DNA of 64,000 nucleotides, from assembly GCF_001898175.1 (NCBI RefSeq), contig NZ_MKTH01000013.1, positions 231,795 to 295,794 of the forward strand, given 5' to 3'. Shown here in pieces: positions 36,496 through 46,202 of this stretch; the first letter of the stretch is position 1; every line of letters begins with the position of its first letter. A model generated the notes under the pieces. The model was given only the letters and a program-made list of their open reading frames with translations. It did not search any database and was not told the DNA's origin. A program made the position numbers and the translations under genes. The DNA is from Cellulomonas sp. 73-92. GTDB lineage: Bacteria > Actinomycetota > Actinomycetes > Actinomycetales > Cellulomonadaceae.

Positions 36496-38289
36496 CTACC
36501 GCCCGGCCCGCTTCACGCGGTACTGGAAGGTCGTCGCGGTGGTGCCCTCGCCGCCCAGCAGACCGGTGACCGCCGACACGCCCGGCGCCGACCCCGGTGC
36601 GGCCGCCACCTGAGCGTCGACGAGGCGTGCCGTCTCGACGTAGCCCGTCACCGCGTGCGCCTGGCTGACCAGCACCGGGTGGTCGTCCGCCAGCGAGCGT
36701 GTGACGCGCGTGACGTCCCCGCCGGCGACCGTCGGCTCCCCGTCGGCCTGCGGCACGACGTCCTCGTCGTGCTCGATCCGCACCACCGGCACCCCCGCCG
36801 GCGTGCGCCCCGGCACGCTGGGCGAGCCCGCCGTCACGACGCCGCCGACCCGGTAGGTCCCGGCCGCCGCGGCCGCTGCGGCCAGCGCCACCATGCCGCC
36901 CTGGCTGTGGCCGGCGAGCACCACCGGCTCGTCGGGCGCGACGCCCGCGGCCTCCATCGCCGCCAGGACGCCCGCCGTCATCGGGTCGGCCAGGCCGCCG
37001 ACGAGCTGCAGGTTGGTGCCCATGTCGGTCGCGACGTCGTCGTCGAACGCCCACGACTGCGTCCCGGGCACCGCCACCAGCCACGACCGGGAGCCGTCCG
37101 GGTGGTCGAGCCGCTCCACCGTGACCGTCGCGGTGGGCGTGCCGGGCAGGCCGGTCGGCTGACCCTCGTCGTAGGTCGCCGCGACGACGTCGAGGATCCC
37201 CGCCAGCCCGCGCGGCGGCGCCAGCCGCGGCGGGTCGACCCGCGGCACCAGCACCACGTCGGCGCCGCCGCGCGCCAGCAGCGCCAGCGCCCCCGAGGAC
37301 ACGGTCACCGGGTCCGGCAGCACGGTGGGCACCACCGCGGTCAGCAGGCCGCCGAGGCCCTGCACCACCACCTCCGCGCCGCCGGCGGCCATCGCGTCCG
37401 ACCATGCCTCCTCCGCGTCGAGCCGCAGCGCGGCGACCGGATCGTCGCTGGTCAGCAGCGTGCGGCCCGCGTGCAGCTCCGCTCGCCAGAGCGCCGTCAC
37501 GGCCGCGGGCAGCACCTCGGCCGCGCCCGCCAGGGGGAAGTGCCCCTGGTTGGCCGCCAGCCCGCGGAGGCGTCGGTGGGTGGCGGTCTCGCCGTCACCG
37601 TGCAGGCGGGCGGCCGCCCGTACCGAGCCGCTGAGCTCACGCAGCCGCATCGCCGCCGGCCCCGGCGCCAGCGGCCCGGCCCGCAGGGTGGCGACCCGCT
37701 CGGCCACCCCGCCGACCCCGAGCGTGCCCGGCCACGGGTCGCCCTCACGTGGGTCGCCGGCCGGGATGCCTCGTCCGGGCACGCCGATCAGCGCGCCGGC
37801 CGACGACCTGGGCAGCCCGACGACGAGCCCGCTCCGGGGGCCAAGCGCGCCGACCTGCACCGCGGCGGGCCACACCGCAACCGCCAGGTCCGCGGCGGCG
37901 CGGTCGAGGGCGCCGGCGGCCAGCCCCAGCCTCCGGGCGGCGTCCGCGAGCGCCTCCGGGTCCACCGAGACGAACGTTCCGGCGCCCAGGCGCACCGACC
38001 GGCCGGTCGCGCCCCAGCAGGTGGCGCCGGCGACGACCTCGCCCTTCGTCGCCGGCCACGGTCCCGGCAGGCCGAGCTCGGCGAGCAGCGTCTCCAGGGC
38101 GGCGAGCAGGCGATCGAGGCGCCCGTGCTCGTCGCCCACTGCGGAGCGATAGCGGTCCGCCGCCGAGCCGGTCCACGGCACCCGCTCGGCCGTCACCACG
38201 CCTGCGCGCGCGAGCGCGACGTCGTCGCGCGCCGTGACGACGCGGGCGCGCCCGGCGGCGGCCGGGTCGGTGGGGTCGGGCCAGGACAC
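36496..38289 (-). CDS. Alpha/beta-hydrolase-like protein (lipase/PGAP1-like C-terminus)
   Basis: SWLVAVPGTQSW...PVVLAGHSQGGMVALAAAAAAAG nucleophile elbow; N-terminal helical region. Confidence 0.75.
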   Translation of the reverse strand: MSWPDPTDPAAAGRARVVTARDDVALARAGVVTAERVPWTGSAADRYRSAVGDEHGRLDRLLAALETLLAELGLPGPWPATKGEVVAGATCWGATGRSVRLGAGTFVSVDPEALADAARRLGLAAGALDRAAADLAVAVWPAAVQVGALGPRSGLVVGLPRSSAGALIGVPGRGIPAGDPREGDPWPGTLGVGGVAERVATLRAGPLAPGPAAMRLRELSGSVRAAARLHGDGETATHRRLRGLAANQGHFPLAGAAEVLPAAVTALWRAELHAGRTLLTSDDPVAALRLDAEEAWSDAMAAGGAEVVVQGLGGLLTAVVPTVLPDPVTVSSGALALLARGGADVVLVPRVDPPRLAPPRGLAGILDVVAATYDEGQPTGLPGTPTATVTVERLDHPDGSRSWLVAVPGTQSWAFDDDVATDMGTNLQLVGGLADPMTAGVLAAMEAAGVAPDEPVVLAGHSQGGMVALAAAAAAAGTYRVGGVVTAGSPSVPGRTPAGVPVVRIEHDEDVVPQADGEPTVAGGDVTRVTRSLADDHPVLVSQAHAVTGYVETARLVDAQVAAAPGSAPGVSAVTGLLGGEGTTATTFQYRVKRAGR

Positions 38290-38370
38290 CGGCCGGACGC
38301 TAGGAGGCGCGCGCGGCGCGTCAGGCGGGGCCGGCGACGGCCACGAGCAGACGCGGCGGCCGCGCGGGCT

Positions 38371-38496
38371 GGGGACGGCTCGGACGCGGGACGTGCCGGC
38401 CAGGGCCCGGCTCTCGAGCGAGACGGGACGGCCACGGCCCCCGAGCGTGATGGGCCTGACGGCCTCGGGACGGCTCGCGGATGGGACGCGCCGGCC
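38371..38496. repeat. Direct repeat pair, about 30 bp, 96 bp apart
   Basis: GGGACGGCTCGGACGCGGGACGTGCCGGCC (38371-38400) and GGGACGGCTCGCGGATGGGACGCGCCGGCC (38467-38496). Confidence 0.6.
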
Positions 38497-38508
38497 GGCG
38501 GGCGGCGG

Positions 38509-39000
38509 TCAGACGGCGGGCGGTGCCGTCTCGTCGTGCCGCGCTTCGCGCGTGCCCGGGCTGGGGGCCGGACCGCCGAGCGCCGCCCGGAAGAGCCGCC
38601 CCACCTCGACGACGATGGCGATCGTGCTGCCGACGATCGACAGCACGATGAGCACGCGCACGACGGTGGTCCACGGGAAGGCGTAGGCGGAGAAGTCGAA
38701 CGGGAACACCCGCCACATCCGCATCCCCACGGCGATGCCGAACGCGGCCATGACGATGTCGCCGGGCGCCTTCAGCCAGACGCCGTCGTAGCCGAGGTAG
38801 AGCACGCTGACGACGATCGCCACCACCAGCGAGGCGGTGAGGATCGGCAGCACCTGCTCCCAGGCCTGGGTGAGCCAGGGGAACCAGCCCCAGCCGAGCA
38901 CGCGGTGGGCGCCCCACAGCAGCACCGCGTCGATGACGACCGAGACGATGTTCCCGGCGCGGCGCGAGGCGGGGGACGGACGGGCCTTCCGCTCAGCCAC
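38509..39000 (-). CDS. Hypothetical membrane protein
   Basis: Four hydrophobic segments, e.g. VLPILTASLVVAIVVSVLYLGYDG, TVVRVLIVLSIVGSTIAIVVEV; likely GTG start (VVAERKAR). Confidence 0.7.
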   Translation of the reverse strand: MAERKARPSPASRRAGNIVSVVIDAVLLWGAHRVLGWGWFPWLTQAWEQVLPILTASLVVAIVVSVLYLGYDGVWLKAPGDIVMAAFGIAVGMRMWRVFPFDFSAYAFPWTTVVRVLIVLSIVGSTIAIVVEVGRLFRAALGGPAPSPGTREARHDETAPPAV

Positions 39001-39098
39001 GACGCCAGGGGAGCACGGGCCGGCCGCCGCCCGCATGGGCCGGAGGTCCACTGTCCGGACACCGCCGCCGGCCGCCGCCCCTCTGGGAGACTGGGGGC

Positions 39099-40511
39099 AT
39101 GGTCCGCCTCGCCGACGTCGTCCCGCCCATCGCGCTCGGCCCGCTCGACGGGCGCTACCGCGCCACCGTCGCACCGCTCGTCGACCACCTGTCCGAGGCG
39201 GCCCTCAACCGCACGCGCATCGCGGTGGAGGTCGAGTGGGTCATCTACCTCACCGGCCACGACGTCGTCCCCGGCGCCCCGCGCCTCACCGCCGCCGACG
39301 AGGCCTACCTGCGCGCCGTGCCCGAGGCGTTCGGCGCCGACGAGATCGCCGAGCTGGCGGAGATCGAGCGGACCACCGTCCACGACGTCAAGGCGGTGGA
39401 GTACTTCGTCAAGCGCCGGCTGGCGGCCGCGCCGGCCGCGACCGCGCTGCCGAACGTGGGTGAGCTCGTCCACTTCGCGCTGACCAGCGAGGACGTCAAC
39501 AACCTCTGCTACGCGCTCATGGTCCGCGGCGCGGTGCAGGGGGTGTGGCTGCCGGCCGCGACCGCGCTCGCCGACCAGCTCGCGGCGATGGCCGACGAGC
39601 ACCGGGCCCTGCCGATGGTCGCGCTGACCCACGGCCAGCCGGCGACCCCGACCACGCTCGGCAAGGAGCTGGCGGTCCTCGCCCACCGCCTGCGCCGCCA
39701 GCTGCGCCGCATCGCGGCCGACGAGGTGCTCGGCAAGCTCAACGGCGCGACCGGCACGTTCGGCGCGCACCTGGCGGCCGTGCCCGGCGCGGACTGGCAG
39801 CAGGTGTCGCGCGGCTTCGTCGAGCACCTGGGCCTGGTGTGGAACCCGCTGACCACGCAGATCGAGTCGCACGACTGGCAGGCCGAGCTCTACGCAGACG
39901 TCGCCCGGTTCAACCGGGTGGCGCACAACCTCGCCACGGACATGTGGACGTACATCTCGCGCGGCGTGTTCGTGCAGGTGCCGGTGGCGGGCGCCACGGG
40001 CTCGTCGACCATGCCGCACAAGGTCAACCCCATCCGGTTCGAGAACGCCGAGGCGAACCTCGAGATCTCCTCCGCCCTGTTCGACGCCCTGTCGTCGACC
40101 CTGGTGACCAGCCGGCTGCAGCGCGACCTCACCGACTCCACGACGCAGCGGAACATCGGCCCGGCCTTCGGGCACTCGCTGCTCGCGATCGACAACCTGC
40201 GCCGGGGGCTGGCAGCCCTGCACGTCGACGCCCCGCTCCTCGCGCGCGAGCTCGACGACAACTGGGAGGTGCTCGCCGAACCGGTGCAGTCGGCCATGCG
40301 GGCCGCCGCGGTCGCCGGCGTCTCCGGGATGGAGAACCCCTACGAGCGGCTCAAGGAGCTCACCCGGGGCCGCCGCCTGACGGCCGAGGACATGCGCGGC
40401 TTCATCGCCTCGCTCGGGCTGCCCGAGGAGCTGGCCGCGCGGCTGTCGGCGCTGACCCCGGCGACGTACACGGGCCTCGCCGCCGACCTCGTCGACCACC
40501 TGCGGGACTGA
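39099..40511 (+). CDS. purB: Adenylosuccinate lyase
   Basis: IALGPLDGRYRATVAPLVDHLSEAALNRTRIAVEVEWV...HFALTSEDVNNLCYALM...GSSTMPHKVNPIRFENAEANL. Confidence 0.95.
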   Translation: MVRLADVVPPIALGPLDGRYRATVAPLVDHLSEAALNRTRIAVEVEWVIYLTGHDVVPGAPRLTAADEAYLRAVPEAFGADEIAELAEIERTTVHDVKAVEYFVKRRLAAAPAATALPNVGELVHFALTSEDVNNLCYALMVRGAVQGVWLPAATALADQLAAMADEHRALPMVALTHGQPATPTTLGKELAVLAHRLRRQLRRIAADEVLGKLNGATGTFGAHLAAVPGADWQQVSRGFVEHLGLVWNPLTTQIESHDWQAELYADVARFNRVAHNLATDMWTYISRGVFVQVPVAGATGSSTMPHKVNPIRFENAEANLEISSALFDALSSTLVTSRLQRDLTDSTTQRNIGPAFGHSLLAIDNLRRGLAALHVDAPLLARELDDNWEVLAEPVQSAMRAAAVAGVSGMENPYERLKELTRGRRLTAEDMRGFIASLGLPEELAARLSALTPATYTGLAADLVDHLRD

Positions 40512-40592
40512 CCGCCCGCCTCCGCCAGCGCGGCGACGCCCCCGCATCGCGACCGTCCTCCACCCGCCGGCTCGCGGCCGGCCGCCCCCCGC

Positions 40593-40667
40593 CGCGAGGT
40601 CGACAGCCGCACGCGAGGTCGATGGCTGCGGCTATCGACGGTGCACGGAGCTATCGACGTCGCAGCG
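40593..40667. repeat. Four-unit composite palindrome (2 forward + 2 inverted about 19-bp units)
   Basis: CGCGAGGTCGACAGCCGCA | CGCGAGGTCGATGGCTGCGG | CTATCGACGGTGCACGGAG | CTATCGACGTCGCAGCG. Confidence 0.6.
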
Positions 40668-40872
40668 CGCGGGGTGGGCCTCCGCGGCGCTGCGGGGCCC
40701 GCCGCGGGAGTCGCGGGAGGTTGACGCGGCCACCTGCTAGGCCGAACGGGTGATCGGTCCCGGAGCGGCACCGAGCCCTGGACACGCCCGCTTCACCCGG
40801 GGCAGGATCGAGGCCGTTGCGTCCGGTTCCTCCGGAACCTCCGATTCCTCCGATTCCCCGCGAGGCGGCGCT

Positions 40873-41760
40873 GTGATCCTCATGCAGAAGGCGGTGACGC
40901 CGGACCTGTCGGCGGCCCACCTGACGCAGGGGTACGACCGGCTCGGCGGCTACGTGGTCCGGGCCTCGGACGTCGCGTTCGCCACCACGCCCGCGCAGCT
41001 CTACGAGGTCCACGGCCTCGGTTACCCGGGCTCGCCGTTCCATCGCTGGGACGAGCACATCGACGTGCTGCGCTTCTGGTCGGCGCCGCAGCTGCAGTAC
41101 CGGGACGTGCCGGGCTACATCGTGCCGCTGTGGTGGCTGCGTCACTCGCGGATCCCCCCGCAGGCCGAGCTGGTCCGCATCCACCGGGACGGGACCAGCA
41201 CCCTGCTCGCGCGCTACGGCGACATCGGCACCGGCTGGACCCTCGCCGGGCACGAGGGCCTGCGCCCGCCGATGGCGTCGCTGTCCCGCTGCGTCGGCCC
41301 GGTCGCGAAGTGGCACGGCGCGTACCTCGAGGCGGACGTGGTCGACGAGGGCCGCACCGTCGTCCTGGCGCTGGCCAACCCGCCGCTCGCCGAGACGGGC
41401 TTCGAGCAGGCGCCGTCCGGCCGGTGGTTCCGGCGCGTGCCGCGCGAGGCCGTCAGCGAGCTGTTCGAGCTCGACCTGACCGCGCGCTGGAACGGGTTGG
41501 CGGTGCGCGTCGTCGACCAGTGGCAGGACGCGCAGCGGTACGTCGTCGCCCGCATCTCGCACCTGGGCGACGACCTGCAGCGTGCCGAGCGGCTCGGTCT
41601 GTTCCGCATCGAGGCGGGGCTGTACGAGACCGAGGTCTACGCCGCGGAGCTGACGGACCTCACGACCAACCAGGTGGTGCCGGCGACATGGTCTCCCGGC
41701 CCGGCAGCGACGCCGGGCCGGGGCACGCACGCCCTCACCGACCGCTGGGTGCAGGCGTAA
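40873..41760 (+). CDS. Hypothetical protein
   Basis: Codon-periodic ORF MQKAVTPDLSAAHLTQGYDRLGGYVVRASDVAF...; no family recognised. Confidence 0.65.
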   Translation: MILMQKAVTPDLSAAHLTQGYDRLGGYVVRASDVAFATTPAQLYEVHGLGYPGSPFHRWDEHIDVLRFWSAPQLQYRDVPGYIVPLWWLRHSRIPPQAELVRIHRDGTSTLLARYGDIGTGWTLAGHEGLRPPMASLSRCVGPVAKWHGAYLEADVVDEGRTVVLALANPPLAETGFEQAPSGRWFRRVPREAVSELFELDLTARWNGLAVRVVDQWQDAQRYVVARISHLGDDLQRAERLGLFRIEAGLYETEVYAAELTDLTTNQVVPATWSPGPAATPGRGTHALTDRWVQA

Positions 41761-41893
41761 CCCTCGCGCCGACGTGTCGCCCTGGGCGCTGCCCTGCGTG
41801 CGGCCGCACCGGTACGGTCGCGTGCGGCCCTGCGCGGGCCTGCACCGACCTCTTGCCGTGGGTGACGCTGCCCGTGCGCGGCGCGCCATACCG

Positions 41894-41908
41894 TACCCCC
41901 TAGGGGTA
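41894..41908. promoter_or_regulatory. CsoR-type copper operator
   Basis: TACCCCCTAGGGGTA immediately upstream of csoR. Confidence 0.8.
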
Positions 41909-41918
41909 TAGTGGTGGC

Positions 41919-42200
41919 ATGCACGGGTACACCGCCGACAAGGACGCCTACCTCAAGCGTCTCAAGCGCATCGAGGGCCAGGTGCGCGGCATCGCGCGCA
42001 TGGTGGACGAGGACGTCTACTGCATCGACGTCCTCACCCAGATCTCCGCGGTGACCAAGGCACTGCAGGCCGTGAGCATCGGCCTCATGGAGGACCACCT
42101 CGGCCACTGCGTCGTCGACGCCGCGCGCCGTGACCCCGCCGAGGGCGCCGCCAAGGTCCGCGAGGCCAGCGACGCCATTGCTCGACTCGTCAAGAGCTGA
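41919..42200 (+). CDS. csoR: Copper-sensing transcriptional repressor CsoR
   Basis: LKRLKRIEGQVRGIARMVDEDVYCIDVLTQISAVTKALQAVSIGLMEDHLGHCV: conserved C-H-C. Confidence 0.93.
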   Translation: MHGYTADKDAYLKRLKRIEGQVRGIARMVDEDVYCIDVLTQISAVTKALQAVSIGLMEDHLGHCVVDAARRDPAEGAAKVREASDAIARLVKS

Positions 42201-42216
42201 ACCCCGAAGGAGCACC

Positions 42217-42447
42217 ATGACCACCGCCACCTACTCCGTCGACGGCATGACCTGCGCGCACTGCGTGCACCACGTGACGTCCGAGATCACCGCGCTTCCC
42301 GGCGTGAACGACGTGCAGATCGACCTCGTCGTCGGCGGCTCGTCGTCCGTCACCGTGACGTCCGAGGCCCCCCTGGACCCCGCGGCCGTCGAGGCCGCCG
42401 TCGTCGAGGCGGGCTACGCCCTGACGCCCGGCCGCTCGCTGCTCTAG
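42217..42447 (+). CDS. copZ: Copper chaperone, HMA domain
   Basis: TYSVDGMTCAHCVHHVTSEITALPGVNDVQIDLVVGGSSSVTV. Confidence 0.92.
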   Translation: MTTATYSVDGMTCAHCVHHVTSEITALPGVNDVQIDLVVGGSSSVTVTSEAPLDPAAVEAAVVEAGYALTPGRSLL

Positions 42448-42540
42448 CCCTTCCGACGTCGCGCCCCACGCCCCGGCCCCGAGAGGCCGGCCGGGGTCGT
42501 CGGGTGCGACGAGACGTGACGAACCCCGAGAGAAGACCCG

Positions 42541-45090
42541 ATGAGTACCGACGCGCTGGAGATCGATCTCGCCGTCGAGGGCATGACCTGCTCGTCCTGC
42601 GTGGCACGGGTGGAGAAGAAGCTCAACCGCGTGCCGGGCGTCCAGGCGACCGTCAACCTCGCGCTGGAGTCGGCGCACGTGGTCGTCGCGCCCCCGACCG
42701 ACGGCTCCGCGCCGGCGGACCTCGACGCCCTGGTCGCCGCCGTGCGCGCGGCGGGTTACGACGCGCACCTGGTGCAACCCGCCTTCGCCCGGGCGGCCGC
42801 GGCCGCCGTGGTCGACGCGACGCACGACGTCACGTCCGACGGGTCGATCGCGACCGAGGAGCGGGCCGGAGACGACGACGCGGACCGGGCCACCGACGAC
42901 ATGGCGCTGTCCGGCATGTCGCATCCGGGCATGGAGCACGACGAAGCAGCCGACACGTCGGCGCCCACGGACACCCGGGGCGACGACCTGCGCCGCCGGC
43001 TGCGGGTGGCGGCCGTGCTCGCGGTGCCGGTGGTGCTTCTGTCGATGGTGCCGCCGCTGCAGTTCCGCGGCTGGCAGTGGGTGGTCGCCGTGCTGGCGAT
43101 GCCCGTGGTGACCTGGGCGGCATGGCCGTTCCACAAGGCGGCGGCCCGGGCCGCCCGGCACGGCTCGTCCACCATGGACACGCTGGTGTCGATCGGGGTC
43201 ATCGCTGCGACCGGCTGGTCGCTGTGGGCGCTGCTGCTGGGCGGCACGGGACAGCTCGGGCTGCGCATGTCGGCCACGCTCGTCCCGGCTCGCACCGGCG
43301 CGATGTCCCACCCTGAGCTGTACTTCGAGGCCGCAGCCGTCGTCACGGCCTTCCTGCTCGCGGGGCGCTACTCCGAGCACCGCGCCCGCCGGCGGGCGGG
43401 CGACGCCCTGCGCACGCTGCTCGACCTCGGCGCCAAGGACGTCGCACTCCTGGTCAACGGCGTCGAGCGCCGCGTCCCGGTCGCGCACCTGCAGGTCGGC
43501 GACCTGTTCGCCGTGCGTGCCGGCGAGAAGATCGCCACCGACGGCGTCGTGGAGTCCGGCCAGGCGGCCGTCGACACGTCGCTGCTCACCGGCGAGCCGG
43601 TGCCGGTGGACGTCGGCCCGGGCGACGAGGTGACGGGCGCCACCGTCAGCACGTCGGGCCACCTCGTCGTGCGCGCCTCGCGCGTCGGCGAGCAGACCCG
43701 GCTGGCGCAGATCGGACGACTGGTCTCGGCCGCGCAGACCGGCAAGGCCCCGGTGCAGCGGCTGGCGGACCGGATCTCCGCGGTGTTCGTCCCCGCGGTC
43801 ATCACGCTGGCGCTGCTCACGCTGGCGGTGTGGCTGTCGACCGGGCACGGCGTGCAGGAGTCGTTCACCGCCGCCGTGGCGGTGCTCATCATCGCGTGCC
43901 CCTGCGCGCTGGGCCTGGCCACGCCGACCGCGCTCCTGGTGGGTACCGGCCGTGGCGCCCAGCTCGGCATCCTCATCTCCGGGCCCGAGGTGCTCGAGCG
44001 CACGCGGACAGCCGACACGGTCGTGCTCGACAAGACCGGCACGCTGACGCAGGGCCGGATGGCCCTCGTGGACGTGGTGCCGGCGCCGGGCGAGTCCCGC
44101 GACGACGTCCTGGCGTGGGCCGCCGCGGTCGAGCGCCTCTCGGAGCACCCCGTCGCGGCGGCGATCGCCGCGGCCACCGGCGGCGCCGGCACGCTCACCA
44201 CGACGACCCTGGATGCCGCCGACGGCACGAACGCCGCGTCCGCACGGGCTGCCGTGCCGACGATCGCGCTCGCGGACTCCAGCGCGGATACGACCCGGGC
44301 GCACGTGGCGCCGACGACCACGTCGGCGGACGCGGTGAGCGGCTTCGTCACGGTGCCGGGACGCGGCGTCGCCGGCGACGTACGGCGCGGCGGCGAGGCG
44401 CGGCACGTGCTCGTCGGCAGCCCCGCCTACCTGCGCGACGGGGGCGTCGACACCTCGGCGCTCGACGGTGCACTGGAGGCGGCGGAGGCCGACGGCGGGA
44501 CGGCCGTCATGGCCGGGTGGGACGGCGCCGCACGCGGCGTGCTGGTGCTGCGCGACCCGCTCAAGCCGACGAGCGCCCAGGCGGTCGCCGAGCTGCGGGC
44601 GCTCGGCCTGCGCCCGGTGCTTCTCACCGGCGACAACCCGGGCGCCGCCCGGGCGGCCGCACGGGAGGCCGGCATCGCGGATGAGGACGTCGTCGCCCAG
44701 GTGCTGCCCGAGGACAAGGTGGCCGCCGTGGCGCGGCTCCAGGCCCAGGGCAGGACCGTCGCGATGGTGGGCGACGGCGTCAACGACGCCGCCGCCCTGG
44801 CCACCGCCGACCTCGGCCTGGCGATGGGCACCGGCACCGACGTCGCGATGCAGGCCGCCGACCTGACGCTCGTGCGCGGCGACCTGCGCTCGGCGCCCCA
44901 GGCGATCCGCCTCTCCCGCACCACGCTGCGGATCATCAAGCAGAACCTGTTCTGGGCGTTCGGCTACAACGTGGCGGCGATCCCGCTGGCCGCGTTCGGG
45001 CTGCTCAACCCGATGATCGCCGGCGCGGCGATGGCCTTCAGCTCGGTGCTCGTCGTGACCAACTCGCTGCGCCTGCGCCGGTTCGCCTAG
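42541..45090 (+). CDS. copA: Copper-translocating P1B-type ATPase
   Basis: [79 protein letters not shown]. Confidence 0.95.
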   Translation: MSTDALEIDLAVEGMTCSSCVARVEKKLNRVPGVQATVNLALESAHVVVAPPTDGSAPADLDALVAAVRAAGYDAHLVQPAFARAAAAAVVDATHDVTSDGSIATEERAGDDDADRATDDMALSGMSHPGMEHDEAADTSAPTDTRGDDLRRRLRVAAVLAVPVVLLSMVPPLQFRGWQWVVAVLAMPVVTWAAWPFHKAAARAARHGSSTMDTLVSIGVIAATGWSLWALLLGGTGQLGLRMSATLVPARTGAMSHPELYFEAAAVVTAFLLAGRYSEHRARRRAGDALRTLLDLGAKDVALLVNGVERRVPVAHLQVGDLFAVRAGEKIATDGVVESGQAAVDTSLLTGEPVPVDVGPGDEVTGATVSTSGHLVVRASRVGEQTRLAQIGRLVSAAQTGKAPVQRLADRISAVFVPAVITLALLTLAVWLSTGHGVQESFTAAVAVLIIACPCALGLATPTALLVGTGRGAQLGILISGPEVLERTRTADTVVLDKTGTLTQGRMALVDVVPAPGESRDDVLAWAAAVERLSEHPVAAAIAAATGGAGTLTTTTLDAADGTNAASARAAVPTIALADSSADTTRAHVAPTTTSADAVSGFVTVPGRGVAGDVRRGGEARHVLVGSPAYLRDGGVDTSALDGALEAAEADGGTAVMAGWDGAARGVLVLRDPLKPTSAQAVAELRALGLRPVLLTGDNPGAARAAAREAGIADEDVVAQVLPEDKVAAVARLQAQGRTVAMVGDGVNDAAALATADLGLAMGTGTDVAMQAADLTLVRGDLRSAPQAIRLSRTTLRIIKQNLFWAFGYNVAAIPLAAFGLLNPMIAGAAMAFSSVLVVTNSLRLRRFA

Positions 45091-45103
45091 CCGCTTCGCC
45101 CAG

Positions 45104-45181
45104 CGCCGAACGCCGCACTCGTCCGCCGAGCGCCGCACTCCTTTCTGCGGCGCTCGGCGCACGACGGCGGCGCTCGGCGTG
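45104..45181. repeat. Four-unit composite palindrome; core hairpin with 14-bp perfect arms
   Basis: CGCCGAGCGCCGCA (45124-45137)-ctcctttc-TGCGGCGCTCGGCG (45146-45159), flanked by a further forward and inverted unit. Confidence 0.75.
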
Positions 45182-45206
45182 CGCCGGTTCCCGACGAGGC
45201 GTATAT

Positions 45207-45216
45207 GTGATATCAC
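45207..45216. promoter_or_regulatory. AT-rich palindrome upstream of SPFH-RHH operon
   Basis: GTGATATCAC in otherwise GC-rich DNA, 51 bp before the SPFH start. Confidence 0.5.
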
Positions 45217-45266
45217 TTTGCTATCGCGACGCCGGAACGCCCGGCGCGCACTCGCAAGGAGTCCAC

Positions 45267-46202
45267 ATGTCTGACATCGCCACCGCGCAGGGGCCGGTGG
45301 GGGTCCGTCCCGGCGCGCGGGTGGACGTCACGGAGCGGCCCGCCTGGTCGCTCGGCGGCGGCGCGGCGTTCCTCGCCGCGCTCGTCGCGGTCGCCGCGCT
45401 CGCCGGTGCCGTCGTGCTCTTCGCGAAGGCCGACTCGTCCGGCACGGACGCACCGGCCTTCGTGGGCATCGCCCTCGTCCTGGTCGGGGTCGCGATCTTC
45501 ACGGGCCTGACGATCGTCAGCCCCGGCAGCACTCGGGTGGTGCTGTTCTTCGGCCGCTACGTCGGCACCGTGCGCCGCACCGGCCTGGTGCTCACCGTGC
45601 CGTTCGCGACCCGCCGCAGCGTCTCGGTGCGGGTCCGCAACTTCGAGACGAACGAGCTCAAGGTCAACGACCAGGAGGGCAACCCGGTCAACATCGCCGC
45701 GATCGTCGTGTGGCAGGTGGCCGACACCGCCAAGGCGGTGTTCGCGGTCCAGGACTACGGCGACTTCGTGCGCGTGCAGTCCGAGTCCGCGCTGCGGCAC
45801 GTGGCGATGTCCCACCCGTACGACCACGCCGACGCCCGCGAGAGCTCGCTGCGCGGAGCCACCGACGTCGTCTCCGGCGAGATCGCCGACGAGGTGGCCG
45901 CGCGCGTGGCGATCGCCGGCGTCGAGGTGATCGAGGCGCGCATCTCCAACCTCGCGTACGCGCCCGAGATCGCCGGGGCGATGCTCCAGCGGCAGCAGGC
46001 CGGCGCGATCATCGCCGCCCGCAGCCGGATCGTCGAGGGCGCCGTCAGCATGGTCAAGGACGCGCTGAGCCGGCTCGAGGCCGACTCCGTCGTCGCGCTG
46101 GACGACGAGCGCAAGGCCGCCATGGTCTCGAACCTCCTCGTCGTGCTCTGCGGCGAGGCGCGGGCCACTCCCGTCGTCAACACGGGGACGCTCTACCAGT
46201 GA
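45267..46202 (+). CDS. SPFH/band-7 domain protein
   Basis: TIVSPGSTRVVLFFGRYVGTVRRTGLVLTVPFATRRSVSVRVRNFETNELKVNDQEGNPVNIAAIVVWQVADTAKAVF. Confidence 0.92.
   Translation: MSDIATAQGPVGVRPGARVDVTERPAWSLGGGAAFLAALVAVAALAGAVVLFAKADSSGTDAPAFVGIALVLVGVAIFTGLTIVSPGSTRVVLFFGRYVGTVRRTGLVLTVPFATRRSVSVRVRNFETNELKVNDQEGNPVNIAAIVVWQVADTAKAVFAVQDYGDFVRVQSESALRHVAMSHPYDHADARESSLRGATDVVSGEIADEVAARVAIAGVEVIEARISNLAYAPEIAGAMLQRQQAGAIIAARSRIVEGAVSMVKDALSRLEADSVVALDDERKAAMVSNLLVVLCGEARATPVVNTGTLYQ

Noticed and set aside
36655-39483. 942-aa plus-strand ORF
   Set aside because: Antisense to hydrolase-like and membrane protein genes; low-complexity R/G/H composition.
42190-45216. 1008-aa minus-strand ORF
   Set aside because: Shadow of copA/copZ; no domain motifs, H/R/G-rich.
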